DNA of 44,419 nucleotides from JAADEM01 sp965371855 (GCA_965371855.1 CBDUZZ010000036.1:1-44419); one strand, 5' to 3'. Numbered from the stretch's first letter, positions 22,868 through 32,130 are shown. Numbers and translations are program-made. The notes: generated by a model not told the origin, from the sequence alone.

Positions 22868-23645
22868 GGCTAAATATTATTTTGAGGTGCTGAGAAGAAA
22901 TAATTTATTAAATTTGTATTTACACGATATCAAATCCTGAAAGGATTATAGGTGAAAGCACAGGGCGAAGTGAAACAAAGCCCTGTGATATTGCGGATCA
23001 ATTTTTTAGAGGGCTGAAAGTCCGAAATGTAATAAATCACGAATATGCCACAAAGTTTATCAAAAGTATATTTACATTGTGTATTTTCCACAAAAAAGGG
23101 TGAAATTTTTATACCGAATGCTATTCAAAAAGATTTACATTCATATATAATAGGTATATTATCAAACATTGGATCATATGTTTACGAAATATATGCCAAT
23201 CCGGATCATATTCATATTTTATGTATTTTGCCACGAACAGTAACAATTGCTGAAATGATTTCAAAAATAAAAACATCTTCATCTAAATGGATTAAGAAAA
23301 AAGGGATTGTTGGTTTTTCCTGGCAGAACGGATATGGAACGTTTTCAGTTAGTTCATCAAAAGTTGAGACTGTTAAAAAATATATTCTAAATCAAAAAGA
23401 GCATCACAAAAGAACATCTTTCAAAGAAGAATATAGACTCTTTCTTAAGGAATATAAAATTGACTATGATGAACAATATGTTTGGGATTAGCTTCCGCAT
23501 TAATATAGCAATATTGTTTCGCCCTTACAGGGCTTACATGAAATCTATTTAAGCGACATAGGGTTTCCGCTTCGCTACACCCTATGCTGTTACATATAGG
23601 AGCTTTGCCCCAAAAACCTTCAGTACCCCAAAATAATATTTAGCC
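22868..23645 (+). mobile_element. RAYT/IS200-like unit with flanking inverted repeats
   Basis: The left end GGCTAAATATTATTTTGAGG (22868) and right end CCCCAAAATAATATTAGCC (23627) are imperfect inverted repeats of about 25 bases with two mismatches and one indel. Inside are a left hairpin (CACAGGGC/GCCCTGTG, 22959-22987), the transposase gene, and a right hairpin (CATAGGGT/ACCCTATG, 23558-23587). The whole unit is about 780 bases. IS200 proper lacks terminal inverted repeats and relies on subterminal hairpins, so the outer repeats are notable. Confidence 0.65.
23045..23491 (+). CDS. Y1-type transposase, IS200/RAYT family
   Basis: The 148-residue protein is a single-strand HUH transposase. The HUH metal motif is PDHIHILCIL at about 54-63. 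The catalytic tyrosine lies in VKKYILNQKEHHKR at about residue 119, and the fold is otherwise complete (VYLHCVFSTKKGE at the N-terminus). Length and intact motifs suggest an active or recently active enzyme. It cuts DNA at hairpins; possible partner hairpins lie on both sides at 22959 and 23558. Its alignment with flanking inverted repeats is discussed under the mobile unit. Confidence 0.9.
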   Translation: MPQSLSKVYLHCVFSTKKGEIFIPNAIQKDLHSYIIGILSNIGSYVYEIYANPDHIHILCILPRTVTIAEMISKIKTSSSKWIKKKGIVGFSWQNGYGTFSVSSSKVETVKKYILNQKEHHKRTSFKEEYRLFLKEYKIDYDEQYVWD

Positions 23646-23739
23646 TATAATTTGGTTTCGTATTTCTTTACAAACTTTAAGAACTTTCAACTTTATAACT
23701 ACTTATAATTATTACTTTTGAAAAAATAAACATTTTCGC

Positions 23740-25197
23740 ATGAATCCGTTAGTTACAGCAAGTGTTATTGGAGGATACTTTTTATTACTTATAATTATCT
23801 CTCTGATAACCGGCAAAAAGGCCGATAACGACACTTTTTTTCGTGGCAACCGAAAATCTCCCTGGTACATTGTTTCAATAGGAATGATAGGAGCTTCACT
23901 TTCAGGAGTAACTTTTATTTCTGTTCCCGGATGGGTGGGAAGTACGGGGTTCTCATATATGCAAATGGTGTTCGGATATCTTTTGGGATATGTGGTGATA
24001 GCTCATATATTACTCCCGCTATATTACAAGTTAAATTTAACATCCATATACTCATATTTGAATACTCGTTACGGGTTTTGGTCGTATAAGTCGGGAGCAT
24101 TGCTGTTTTTACTCTCACGTACAATAGGAGCATCAGCCAGACTTTTCCTGATGGCCAATGTATTACAACTAACCCTTTTCGATGCACTGGGTGTCTCTTT
24201 TGAATATACTGTTATTATCACAATTCTGTTAATCTGGCTATACACATTTCGTGGCGGTATTAAAACAATTATCTGGACTGACACCTTACAAACGGTTTTT
24301 ATGCTTACGTCAGTAGTTTTAACTGTTATTTTTATCGCCTCATCGATGAACTTATCGTTTACCGGAGTTACTCAACTCATAAAAGAGAGTGATTTTTCAA
24401 AGATGTTTATTTTTGATGATTTTCATTCCCAACAAAATTTCTTCAAACAGTTTCTTTCGGGTGCATTTATCACCATCGTAATGACCGGCCTTGATCAGGA
24501 TATGATGCAAAAGAACCTCACATGCAAGTCGCTAAAAGATGCAAAGAAAAATATGTACTGGTACGCAGCAGCATTTGTTCCTGCCAACTTACTTTTTTTA
24601 AGCCTTGGAGCCCTATTATTTATTTTCGCCAACAACAATGGCATTGCTATTCCCGAAAGAGCCGACGATCTGTTTCCGCTTATTGCTACCGGTGGTTATC
24701 TACCGGAAATTGTTGGGGTCATATTTATTCTTGGCCTGGTTGCAGCTGCCTATTCCAGTGCCGATTCAGCTCTCACATCGTTAACCACATCCTTTTCTGT
24801 AGACATCCTGAGTATTGAAAAGTATCCCGAAACAAAAGCTAAACGCATTCGATTAGGAGTACATATAGGATTCTCAATAGTATTAGTATTTGTTATATTG
24901 CTTTTTAAAGCATTAAGCAGCGATAGTATTATCAGCACACTTTTTACTCTCGCAGGTTATACTTACGGCCCCTTACTGGGATTATACGCATTCGGCCTGT
25001 TTTCCAAAAGATTAGTTTTAGATAAATGGGTTCCTGTAATTGCAATATTAGCTCCCGTAATGACAGGCATCCTGGATTTTAATGCCGTTAAATGGTTTGG
25101 ATTTCCGTTAGGTTTTGAGAAATTAATTCTAAATGGAGCAATAATGATTCTGTTCTTAATTCTTTTATCAGTTATTAGAAACAAAAAACTGTCGTAA
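23740..25197 (+). CDS. Sodium:solute symporter (SSS family)
   Basis: The 485-residue protein has about 13 membrane segments and SSS family signatures. These are FFRGNRKSPWYIVSIGMIGA, LSGVTFISVPGWVGSTGFSY, a Na+-binding region near SRTIGASARLFL, and the VAAAYSSADSALTSLTTSF helix. It couples sodium entry to uptake of an unidentified small organic solute at the inner membrane. Bacteroidota have many such paralogues and the substrate cannot be read from sequence. It stands alone; upstream is the transposase unit and downstream a repeat-filled convergent gap. Confidence 0.9.
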   Translation: MNPLVTASVIGGYFLLLIIISLITGKKADNDTFFRGNRKSPWYIVSIGMIGASLSGVTFISVPGWVGSTGFSYMQMVFGYLLGYVVIAHILLPLYYKLNLTSIYSYLNTRYGFWSYKSGALLFLLSRTIGASARLFLMANVLQLTLFDALGVSFEYTVIITILLIWLYTFRGGIKTIIWTDTLQTVFMLTSVVLTVIFIASSMNLSFTGVTQLIKESDFSKMFIFDDFHSQQNFFKQFLSGAFITIVMTGLDQDMMQKNLTCKSLKDAKKNMYWYAAAFVPANLLFLSLGALLFIFANNNGIAIPERADDLFPLIATGGYLPEIVGVIFILGLVAAAYSSADSALTSLTTSFSVDILSIEKYPETKAKRIRLGVHIGFSIVLVFVILLFKALSSDSIISTLFTLAGYTYGPLLGLYAFGLFSKRLVLDKWVPVIAILAPVMTGILDFNAVKWFGFPLGFEKLILNGAIMILFLILLSVIRNKKLS

Positions 25198-25250
25198 AAG
25201 TTAATATTTGGACAAGAAGCATGCTCCGGACTCTGTCGCGACGTTATACT

Positions 25251-25400
25251 TAACCGCAAGGGACGCAAGGATTAGCGCAAAGATCGCTATTAATAAAATT
25301 ACCTTTGCGTACTTTGCGATAAAAAAAACTTTGCGTGCTTTGCGGTAAAAAAGACTAACCGCAAGGCACGCAAGGTCAATTGCAAGGTTCGCAATAATTG
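25251..25400. repeat. ACCGCAAGG/CCTTTGCG interspersed repeat cluster
   Basis: ACCGCAAGGGACGCAAGGAT, two copies of CTTTGCGTxCTTTGCG, and ACCGCAAGGCACGCAAGG form a nested inverted arrangement. It can fold as a long hairpin. This repeat type is common between Bacteroidota genes, and one unit also contributed to loop DNA at 12595. The gap 25198-25631 holds this cluster and the terminator at 25579; I saw no gene. Confidence 0.7.
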
Positions 25401-25578
25401 ATAAACGTCTTTACGTCCATTGACAATAATCACCGTAACCCAACTTTTTTTCATTCCGCATACGTGTAATCAATTATTAAAATGTCATATAAACGTAACG
25501 AAAGAATGAAAGGTAGAGCTTTGTTTTTTATGTTTAACATTCTTCTCCGTTATCCGATTTAGCAAAAAGAAGAAAAAA

Positions 25579-25606
25579 AAGCCACCCCGCAACGGCAGGA
25601 TGGCTT
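25579..25606. terminator. Bidirectional terminator between convergent genes
   Basis: GCCACCCC and GCAGGATGGC pair with small internal mismatches. A run of A lies before the stem and TTTTTTCTT after it, so it can end transcription from both the symporter gene (+) and the sorted surface protein gene (-). Confidence 0.75.
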
Positions 25607-25631
25607 TTTTCTTGTGTAATTCTTATCGTTC

Positions 25632-27731
25632 TTATTTCTTAATAACTTTTTGAACTCTTACAGTTCCATCAGTAAAGGTTACCTTAACAAGGTAAAGTCC
25701 TCTAACCAATCCACCAGTTTCAACATTAACCTGTCCTGAAGTTCCATTAATTTCAACATTCATAACTTGTCCTACAGTGTTAATAATTTGAACATCGGCA
25801 ATAGGTACATCTGAAACAATCCTCATTTCATTAACAACAGGATTAGGACTTACAACCAAACCGGTATTATCAACATTTTTAATTCTTGTTGGCACAGAAA
25901 CAATGTCAGCAGCATCACGAGGCTCTACCTTATAGACACTATAACTATAATTCAGAATTCCAGTTATTGAAGTAAACTCTTCATCTTGTACAGGCGTATA
26001 GGCAAAAAACAGGTCATCTACTATTCCAGTATTTGTGCCATCAGATATTTCCCACTCACCATGTCCCAAATCAGGGTTTGAACAAGAAATAGTTTCTGCC
26101 ATTACCAAAACGCTTTCATACGCTTCGCCTATTTGATCCAGTGTAATAGTTACAGGATCGTAAAGAGTGTTGCCTGAGCTATGAATAGTTTTAAAAAGAA
26201 TATCTTTTAATTGCGTAACATTATAATGCTCATCAACTGTTCCCGCTACAGTTACTTCATCTCCAACAGTGACTCCGGCATTGTCAGTATCAAAAACATA
26301 TATACCAGCCCAATCACCAGCGGCTTCCTGTATGTAATATCCATCTGAAATTTTAGCCATTACAATACCTTTAGTTTTAACTACCTCTCCGTTATGTGGA
26401 GAATCTCCTGAAGGATCAGTAGTATATTGTATATCGTATATCGAAATATAAGAGTTGCCTGCACCGGTAGTAAACGACCATGTTGAGTTACCAGTGAAAC
26501 CGTCAAAAGCATTAGGTGTTCCTGCCTTGTCGGTTATAGCTCCGGCATCAACCTCTACATAGAACTGAGTATTGGGATCAAGCTCAGATGATATATACAT
26601 TAATATATTGGTTGGATATTCCGGGTCTACACTAACTTGCGATGAGTTGTTAACATCAAATGTTTCTACAACACTATCGTCGCTATACTTTTTAAGATAA
26701 ATATTACCAGTAGCTGTTATAACTGATTCATCAAAGTGCATCTCCAACCTACCGGTAAACAGGTCGGTTGGAATATCAGCAGCTCCGTTTTCAGGATAAA
26801 ATGGATCATTGTCCAGGCCTGCAAAATGCACATCCTTAATAAAGAAGAAATCACACGAATCGGCCACAGTAGGATCTTCCTTGGCTACAAGTTTAATTTT
26901 ATAATTACCCTCCTCTGCATTAGTAGGGATATCCAATGCAAACGTTCCTAACGTTGCATCAACAGAGTTCCCAACTCCATCAAAATAATCATGTTCGTCC
27001 GATTTTCTAACTAAAATAAGGATATTAGCTACATCAGTAGATGTCCAAGTGATATTAACAGTCTCACCAGTCTCATAATTTTCTCCTCCTACCGGATAGG
27101 TAAGGTCTAAAGTACCAATGGAAGTAGTAAGTGTATGTGTACCCGGAGTTAAATATGGAGAAAGGTCTGCTTCTTTGCCAACTAATTCATTTAATGGGGC
27201 AACATACCACTCATAAATATTAAAAGAAATTGTTGGATTATGTACCGTAGATATTCTGTATACATATGAATTTGTGTATTCCCAAACCTCACCTGTTCCA
27301 TCAGTTCCTATAACGCCATACACATCAACTGCATTATCAGTTGAATTAACAAGCTCATATACATCATTGCCATTTCCATTAACATTAGTAGCTCCATGTA
27401 TGACATAAGTAGGAGCAATCAGTGTAAAATCAGTCCATAATTGACCTGATGTAGTGTTATCCATATTTGTAATTACAGCTGATGCTTTAGCAGGCAAGAC
27501 AAATTCTGCAGTAAACTCATAAGCTGTTGCAGCAGAAGTGCCACCATTGGAATATCTGGTAATTTTATATCCATTCAAATCAATGGAAGCATCAGTCGTA
27601 TTAGTAATTTCAACATATTTAGGATATGTGCCCGAAGGAGCCTCAACAACCTCACTAATAATAAGCCCTTGGGAGAATGAGGAAGGAATAACGAGTGCAA
27701 TAAATGCAATAAAGAGTAAAACTTTTTTCAT
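25632..27731 (-). CDS. T9SS-secreted multi-domain protein with lamin tail domain
   Basis: The 699-residue protein has a signal peptide (cut near FSQG, residue 21). A lamin-tail domain lies at 21-130 (LIISEVVEAPSGTYPKYVEI). A Ser-Thr-rich GPI-like/KRE9 beta domain lies at 215-300 (YPVGGENYETGETVNITWTS), and a Big_5-like domain at 310-425 (NGAADIPTDLF). A DUF5689-like OB-fold region lies at 430-610, where GYYIQEAAGDWAGIYV begins the fold. The last 80 residues are a type A type IX sorting domain (SPNPVVNEMRI, then GLYLVKVTFTDG). It should cross the outer membrane through T9SS and be attached to the surface or released. No catalytic motif is visible, so adhesion is the best guess. Confidence 0.9.
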   Translation of the reverse strand: MKKVLLFIAFIALVIPSSFSQGLIISEVVEAPSGTYPKYVEITNTTDASIDLNGYKITRYSNGGTSAATAYEFTAEFVLPAKASAVITNMDNTTSGQLWTDFTLIAPTYVIHGATNVNGNGNDVYELVNSTDNAVDVYGVIGTDGTGEVWEYTNSYVYRISTVHNPTISFNIYEWYVAPLNELVGKEADLSPYLTPGTHTLTTSIGTLDLTYPVGGENYETGETVNITWTSTDVANILILVRKSDEHDYFDGVGNSVDATLGTFALDIPTNAEEGNYKIKLVAKEDPTVADSCDFFFIKDVHFAGLDNDPFYPENGAADIPTDLFTGRLEMHFDESVITATGNIYLKKYSDDSVVETFDVNNSSQVSVDPEYPTNILMYISSELDPNTQFYVEVDAGAITDKAGTPNAFDGFTGNSTWSFTTGAGNSYISIYDIQYTTDPSGDSPHNGEVVKTKGIVMAKISDGYYIQEAAGDWAGIYVFDTDNAGVTVGDEVTVAGTVDEHYNVTQLKDILFKTIHSSGNTLYDPVTITLDQIGEAYESVLVMAETISCSNPDLGHGEWEISDGTNTGIVDDLFFAYTPVQDEEFTSITGILNYSYSVYKVEPRDAADIVSVPTRIKNVDNTGLVVSPNPVVNEMRIVSDVPIADVQIINTVGQVMNVEINGTSGQVNVETGGLVRGLYLVKVTFTDGTVRVQKVIKK

Positions 27732-27874
27732 AATTAAAACAGTTTAATTTGGTTAATAAATAATTTATTTAAATAAAAAACATTGTGTCGGTTTTAGATT
27801 ACACCAAATTAGTTATTTTTGTTGACAAAATGAAAAAGTTTTAATGAAAATTTTAAATTAAATATGAACAATTA

Positions 27875-27943
27875 AACCATATAAGGCATAAAAGGAATTA
27901 TAAGAGAAAATATCTTAAATGATCTTATATTTCTTATATGGTT
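27875..27943. repeat. AACCATATAAGG hairpin element, copy 1
   Basis: AACCATATAAGGCATAAAAG and the complement CTTATATTTCTTATATGGTT flank a short A-rich centre. A second copy lies at 29082, so the two bracket lemA and the first TPM gene. An apparent in-frame ATG at 27938 is part of this element, which is a reason to start lemA at 27959. Confidence 0.75.
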
Positions 27944-27958
27944 CAAAAAATTAAACAG

Positions 27959-28537
27959 ATGAGACGAATTAAATGGTTATTTACAAGTATTATTTTGTTA
28001 CCACTCTTAAGTAGTTGCGGTTACAATACAATGGTAGAACTTTCGGAAGGTGTAGATGCGCAATGGGCGCAGGTTGAGAATGTTTATCAGCGAAGAGCAG
28101 ACTTGATACCCAATTTGGTAAATACGGTTAAAGGATATGCTTCGCACGAAAAAGAGACGCTACAGGCTGTTATTGAGGCTCGTTCAAAAGCTACGAGTGT
28201 AAACATCTCTGCCGACAATCTTACACCGGAAACATTTCAGAAATTTCAGTCTGCCCAGGCCGGTTTATCATCTGCTCTTTCACGACTAATGGTTGTCATG
28301 GAGCGGTATCCTGATCTGAAGGCTAATCAAAACTTCCTCGACTTGCAGGCACAATTAGAAGGAACAGAAAACCGCATTGCCGTTGAACGCCGAAAGTTCA
28401 ATGAGACAACGAGAAAATACAATACGTATATCAAGAAGTTCCCAAAAAACATGATTGCAAATATGTTTGATTTTGAAAAGAAACCATATTTCAAAGCAGA
28501 GGAAAAAGCTAAAGAGGCTCCTAAAGTGGAGTTTTAG
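27959..28537 (+). CDS. LemA family membrane protein
   Basis: With the start at 27959 the protein has 192 residues. A membrane anchor or lipoprotein-like signal (LLSSCG) is followed by the helical LemA core: VDAQWAQVENVYQRRADLIP, NLVNTVKGYASHEKETL, and LEGTENRIAVERRKFNETTR. The core is a long four-helix bundle facing outside. The function of LemA is not settled; its genes usually come with TPM-domain genes, as here. The 108-base gap to the next gene contains a GGATG-type heptamer array (28538-28590). Confidence 0.92.
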   Translation: MRRIKWLFTSIILLPLLSSCGYNTMVELSEGVDAQWAQVENVYQRRADLIPNLVNTVKGYASHEKETLQAVIEARSKATSVNISADNLTPETFQKFQSAQAGLSSALSRLMVVMERYPDLKANQNFLDLQAQLEGTENRIAVERRKFNETTRKYNTYIKKFPKNMIANMFDFEKKPYFKAEEKAKEAPKVEF

Positions 28538-28645
28538 GATGTTTGGATGTGAGGATTTGAGATGTACGATATTGGGATGTGGAAAATTTAAAACCAGCAA
28601 ACCCTGTACTGAAAAAGATATACAGTTAATAAAAACTAACAAAGT

Positions 28646-29077
28646 ATGAAGGATTTTCTTTCGGAAGAAGACAAAAAAGTTATTGTTAATGCCATCAAGG
28701 AGGCAGAACTAAACACTTCAGGCGAGATAAGGGTTCACATTGAATCACACTGTAAAGGGAATATGTTGGACAGAGCGTCTTATCTGTTTAAAAAATTACA
28801 GATGCACAAGACAGAACAACATAACGGCGTACTGTTTTATCTGGCACATAAAGACCGGAAATTTGCTATTCTTGGAGATGGTGGCATAAATCAAAAAGTT
28901 CCTGAAAACTTTTGGGATGACATAAAAGAAAAAATGTCGGAAAAATTCAAGGAGGGAAAGTATGCAGAAGGACTGGCCGATGGAATAAAAGAGAGTGGAC
29001 TACAACTTAAAGCACACTTCCCTTACCAAAGTGATGATGTGAATGAGTTGCCGGATGAAATATCTTTTGGAGATTAA
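28646..29077 (+). CDS. TPM domain protein, soluble
   Basis: The 143-residue protein lacks a signal peptide and consists of one TPM (TPM_phosphatase) domain: SEEDKKVIVNAIKEAELNTS, GEIRVHIES, GVLFYLAHKDRKFAILGDGG, and FWDDIKEKMSEKFKEGKYAEG. This domain class is known from photosystem-maintenance and acid-phosphatase-like proteins of plants, while the bacterial role is unclear. It is the middle gene of the lemA-TPM-TPM operon that is typical of Bacteroidota. Confidence 0.92.
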   Translation: MKDFLSEEDKKVIVNAIKEAELNTSGEIRVHIESHCKGNMLDRASYLFKKLQMHKTEQHNGVLFYLAHKDRKFAILGDGGINQKVPENFWDDIKEKMSEKFKEGKYAEGLADGIKESGLQLKAHFPYQSDDVNELPDEISFGD

Positions 29078-29081
29078 AACA

Positions 29082-29144
29082 AACCATATTAGGCATATAA
29101 GAACACAAAAGAAACTTATATTACCTTATATTGCTTATATGGTT
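29082..29144. repeat. AACCATATAAGG hairpin element, copy 2
   Basis: AACCATATTAGGCATATAAG and the complement CTTATATTGCTTATATGGTT repeat the element at 27875. It fills the gap between the two TPM genes and could be a processing hairpin in their shared mRNA. Confidence 0.75.
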
Positions 29145-29158
29145 CAAAATATAAAAAC

Positions 29159-29950
29159 ATGAAAAAGATAGTAGCATTACTAATTATATTTTCTGCACTT
29201 ACAGCAAGTGCGCAACAACTGCCTGACAAGCCTAAACCACCACGAATAGTAAATGATTTCGCAGGTGTTCTCTCGCCACAAGAAAGAGATAATCTGGAAA
29301 GACAATTGGTTCAGTTTAACCGCGAAACAAGCACTCAGATTGCCATCGTAACTGTTAAATCGTTAGACGGAACTTCGGTGGATGACTATGCTTTTAAGCT
29401 GGGAGAAAAGTGGGGCATTGGACAAAAAGGTAAAGATAACGGAGTTTTAATTCTTGTAAAACCAAAATACGGCAACGAAAAAGGACAAGCTTTTATAGCT
29501 TTAGGATATGGTCTGGAAGGTGTAGTTCCTGATGCATTTGCCAATCGTATTGTTGACAATGAGATGATACCTCATTTCAGAAACAACGACTACTACAGTG
29601 GATTGCTGGCTGCGATGACAAGATTAACACAACTGACAAAAGGAGAATTCACTGCCGAAAATTACATGAAACAGACCTCCCATAAAGGTAAAGTAGGTGG
29701 AGGAATAGGAACTATAATATTTATGATTATTATATTTTTCATCTTCTCAAGAGCCGGCAGTGCCAGAAAATCTTCTATGGGAAGAAGTCTGCCTTTCTGG
29801 GTTTTTCTTGGAATGATGGGTGGCGGCAGAAGCCATGGTGGCAGCTGGGATAGTTTCTCAGGAGGAGGTGGTAGTTTTGGCGGCGGAGGAGGATTCGGCG
29901 GCTTTGGCGGTGGCAGTTTCGGTGGCGGCGGTGCCGGAGGAAGCTGGTAG
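29159..29950 (+). CDS. TPM domain protein, membrane-anchored with Gly-rich tail
   Basis: The 263-residue protein has a signal peptide (cut after TASAQ, residue 19) and a periplasmic TPM domain at about 30-165 (VNDFAGVLSPQERDNLERQL, IAIVTVKSLDGTSVDDYAFK, GYGLEGVVPDAFANRI). A membrane segment follows at about 180-196. The tail of about 65 residues is built mainly of Gly, Ser and Phe (GGGGSFGGGGGFGGF). This is the standard second TPM gene of lemA operons. The Gly-rich end is normal for the family. Confidence 0.93.
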   Translation: MKKIVALLIIFSALTASAQQLPDKPKPPRIVNDFAGVLSPQERDNLERQLVQFNRETSTQIAIVTVKSLDGTSVDDYAFKLGEKWGIGQKGKDNGVLILVKPKYGNEKGQAFIALGYGLEGVVPDAFANRIVDNEMIPHFRNNDYYSGLLAAMTRLTQLTKGEFTAENYMKQTSHKGKVGGGIGTIIFMIIIFFIFSRAGSARKSSMGRSLPFWVFLGMMGGGRSHGGSWDSFSGGGGSFGGGGGFGGFGGGSFGGGGAGGSW

Positions 29951-29954
29951 GTGT

Positions 29955-29980
29955 GAATTAGGAATTAGGAATTAGGAATT
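29955..29980. repeat. ATTAGGA heptamer array
   Basis: Three and a half perfect copies of the 7-bp unit ATTAGGA start 5 bases after the TPM stop codon. The rest of the gap to 30164 has CCCTGACAG/CTGTCAGGG type repeats (30027-30054, and CCCTGTCAGGG at 30121). Confidence 0.8.
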
Positions 29981-30164
29981 ATATAAAAACGTGGAGCTAC
30001 CTAAAGATTTGCAAGGATAATAAACCCTGACAGTGGTCAACGACCCTGTCAGCGGTTGCTGATGGATATATATTAGGGAGAGTACTGCTCATAGCTACAC
30101 CAAATCCTTCAGTTCAAAGTACCCTGTCAGGGCAAAGGCGGAAGTTATTGGTTATTGGTTATTT

Positions 30165-30200
30165 ATATAAAAAAGCCGGGTTACCCCGACTTTTTTATAT
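30165..30200. terminator. Bidirectional terminator
   Basis: AAAAAAGCCGGG and CCCCGACTTTTTT form a stem with one mismatch and a short loop, with T runs on either strand. It separates the convergent TPM operon and the zinc-ribbon gene. Confidence 0.85.
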
Positions 30201-30213
30201 AATCAATTATGAT

Positions 30214-30969
30214 TTATTTCACACCTATTTCATCATCAACCAGGATTCTGCCACAATACTCACAAACAATAACTTTCTTACGTGAACGTATATCCAGTTG
30301 CCTCTGAGGTGGAATCTTATTAAAACAACCACCACAAGCATTACGATTAACACTAACAACAGCAAGTCCGTTGTGGGCATTTTTACGAATACGCTCAAAA
30401 GCTGTCAACAAACGCTCTTCAACTTTTTTCTTAATTGTTTCAGATTTTTTAATCAGCTTTTCCTCTTCAACCTTTGTTTCGTTAACAATCTCATCCAGCT
30501 CTGATTTCTTAGATTCAAGATCGCTTTTTCTCTCTTCAAACAAAGTTTTGGAAGTCTCAACGAGTCCTTTTTTACCGCCTAATTCAGAATTGAACTCTTT
30601 AATATGTTTTTCGCAAAGTTCAATTTCCAATTTCTGAAATTCAATCTCCTTAGACAGAGAATCATATTCACGATTATTTCTTACATTAGATTGCTGAGCT
30701 TCATACTTTTTTATCAATAACCCGGCCTCCTTAATCTCGTTCTTTTTAGACAGAACACCATCACTCATCTTTTTTGTTTCGTTGTTAAGATTAGTTAAAC
30801 GAGTTTCCAAACCTTCAATCTCATCTTCAAGGTCTTGAACTTCCAGCGGTAGTTCACCACGTAATGTTCTAATCTTATCAATTTCTGAAACTACTTGTTG
30901 TAAATCATAAAGAGCTTTCAATTTGTCTTCTACAGTCATTTCACCTGACTTTGCTTTCTTTTTTGCCAT
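30214..30969 (-). CDS. C4 zinc-ribbon coiled-coil protein (CT398/Zf-RING_7 type)
   Basis: The 251-residue cytoplasmic protein begins with a basic KKKAKS tail and is mostly coiled coil from 15 to 190, rich in Glu, Lys and Leu heptads. It ends in a zinc ribbon: NACGGCFNKIPPQRQ, then IVCEYCGRILV, with four Cys. This is the conserved Bacteroidota and Chlamydia family (CT398). The role is uncertain; structural work links chlamydial members to sigma-54 and export apparatus. It is encoded directly after Nif3 with a 4-base gap, the usual arrangement. Confidence 0.9.
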   Translation of the reverse strand: MAKKKAKSGEMTVEDKLKALYDLQQVVSEIDKIRTLRGELPLEVQDLEDEIEGLETRLTNLNNETKKMSDGVLSKKNEIKEAGLLIKKYEAQQSNVRNNREYDSLSKEIEFQKLEIELCEKHIKEFNSELGGKKGLVETSKTLFEERKSDLESKKSELDEIVNETKVEEEKLIKKSETIKKKVEERLLTAFERIRKNAHNGLAVVSVNRNACGGCFNKIPPQRQLDIRSRKKVIVCEYCGRILVDDEIGVK

Positions 30970-30973
30970 TATA

Positions 30974-32068
30974 TTAAAAATATTTAATCGGATTCGTATT
31001 CACTTTAGATAAACGGACTGCAAAATTAGAGAATTTTTTTGTAAGTATCTCAAAAAATAGCTCTTTAGTGAACTGTTCACTCTCAAAATGTCCTATATCG
31101 GCAATTAAAATGCGTTTTTCAGCCTCAAAAAACTGATGATACTTAAAATCAGCTGAGATAAAAACATCCACACCGGCATTTATTGCCATTCTCAGAAGAT
31201 CACTTCCCGAACCTCCACAAAGAGCCACTTTCTTAATCGGTCTATTCAAAAACTCAGTATGTCTGATACAATCTGCCTTAAATATTGATTTTAAAAATGC
31301 AAAGAAATCTTCTTCATCCATTGGCTTTTCCAATTCGCCTACTATTCCAAAGCCTATTTCAGACCATTCGTTCTCGAGGGCATAGAGGTCGTAAGCTACC
31401 TCCTCATATGGGTGAGCCTCAATTAAAGCTGAAACAACCTTATTTTTATAAAAATCAGGCAGAATAGTTTCAATCCTAACCTCCTCTTCAGAGTGCAATT
31501 TCCCTTTCTCACCGGCAAAAGGATTTGTATCCTCACCTGCCCTGAATGTTCCGGTTCCGGTTAAAGTATAACTACAGGAATCATAATTACCAATAACTCC
31601 CGCACCGGCTTTAAAAATCGCTCCCCTCACGTTATCTGCATGTTCCAACGGCACAAAAGTAACCAATTTTAAAAGTTTGTTTTTTACAGGAGAAAGAACA
31701 GAAGTATTTACAAGGCCTATCTTTTCAGCCATTCTACCACTAACACCTTTAAAAACACTGTCAACATTAGTATGCCCGGCAAATATTGCAATACTGTTCT
31801 GTATAGCTTTTATAATAATCCGTCCTGTTTCGTTTTTATCAGTAATATTTTTCACCCCTTTAAAGATCAGAGGATGGTGAGCCACTATCAGGTTACAACT
31901 ATTTTGAATTGCCTCATCAATAATGTCCTCAGTAACATCTAATGTAATGAGTGCACCGGAAGCCTCTTCATTTCCAGAACCTACCAACAACCCTACATTG
32001 TCATAATCCTCTTTTAATGCAGAGGGCGCAAAAGCTTCTATTTCTGCAATTATCTCTTTTATTAACAT
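30974..32068 (-). CDS. Nif3-like dinuclear metal protein
   Basis: The 364-residue protein is a Nif3/YbgI family member. Metal-ligand motifs are NLIVAHHPLIFKG near residue 60, GHTNVDSVFKGV near 98, and a C-terminal DIGHFESEQFTKE. In the middle, about residues 130-240, lies the CutA/PII-like insertion of the long Nif3 form (LLKLVTFVPLEHADNVRGAI, EAHPYEEVAYDLY). The family is hexameric and sometimes annotated as GTP cyclohydrolase 1 type 2, which is not proven here. The gene upstream is the MerR regulator; the gap is repeat-filled. Confidence 0.93.
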   Translation of the reverse strand: MLIKEIIAEIEAFAPSALKEDYDNVGLLVGSGNEEASGALITLDVTEDIIDEAIQNSCNLIVAHHPLIFKGVKNITDKNETGRIIIKAIQNSIAIFAGHTNVDSVFKGVSGRMAEKIGLVNTSVLSPVKNKLLKLVTFVPLEHADNVRGAIFKAGAGVIGNYDSCSYTLTGTGTFRAGEDTNPFAGEKGKLHSEEEVRIETILPDFYKNKVVSALIEAHPYEEVAYDLYALENEWSEIGFGIVGELEKPMDEEDFFAFLKSIFKADCIRHTEFLNRPIKKVALCGGSGSDLLRMAINAGVDVFISADFKYHQFFEAEKRILIADIGHFESEQFTKELFFEILTKKFSNFAVRLSKVNTNPIKYF

Positions 32069-32070
32069 AA

Positions 32071-32130
32071 GTGGTTAATGGTTAATGATAAATGGTTAAT
32101 GATAAATGGTTAATGATAAATGGTTAATTG
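32071..32130 (-). repeat. GGTTAAT/GATAAAT heptamer array
   Basis: Eight 7-bp units alternate GGTTAAT, GGTTAAT, GATAAAT, GGTTAAT, GATAAAT, GGTTAAT, GATAAAT, GGTTAAT directly upstream of the Nif3 start. The unit contains TAA in one phase. It is a sequence family different from the adjacent array at 32152 but has the same period. Confidence 0.85.

Noticed and set aside
25251..25400. CRISPR array.
   Set aside because: The repeats are degenerate, inverted and without regular unique spacers; no cas gene is near.
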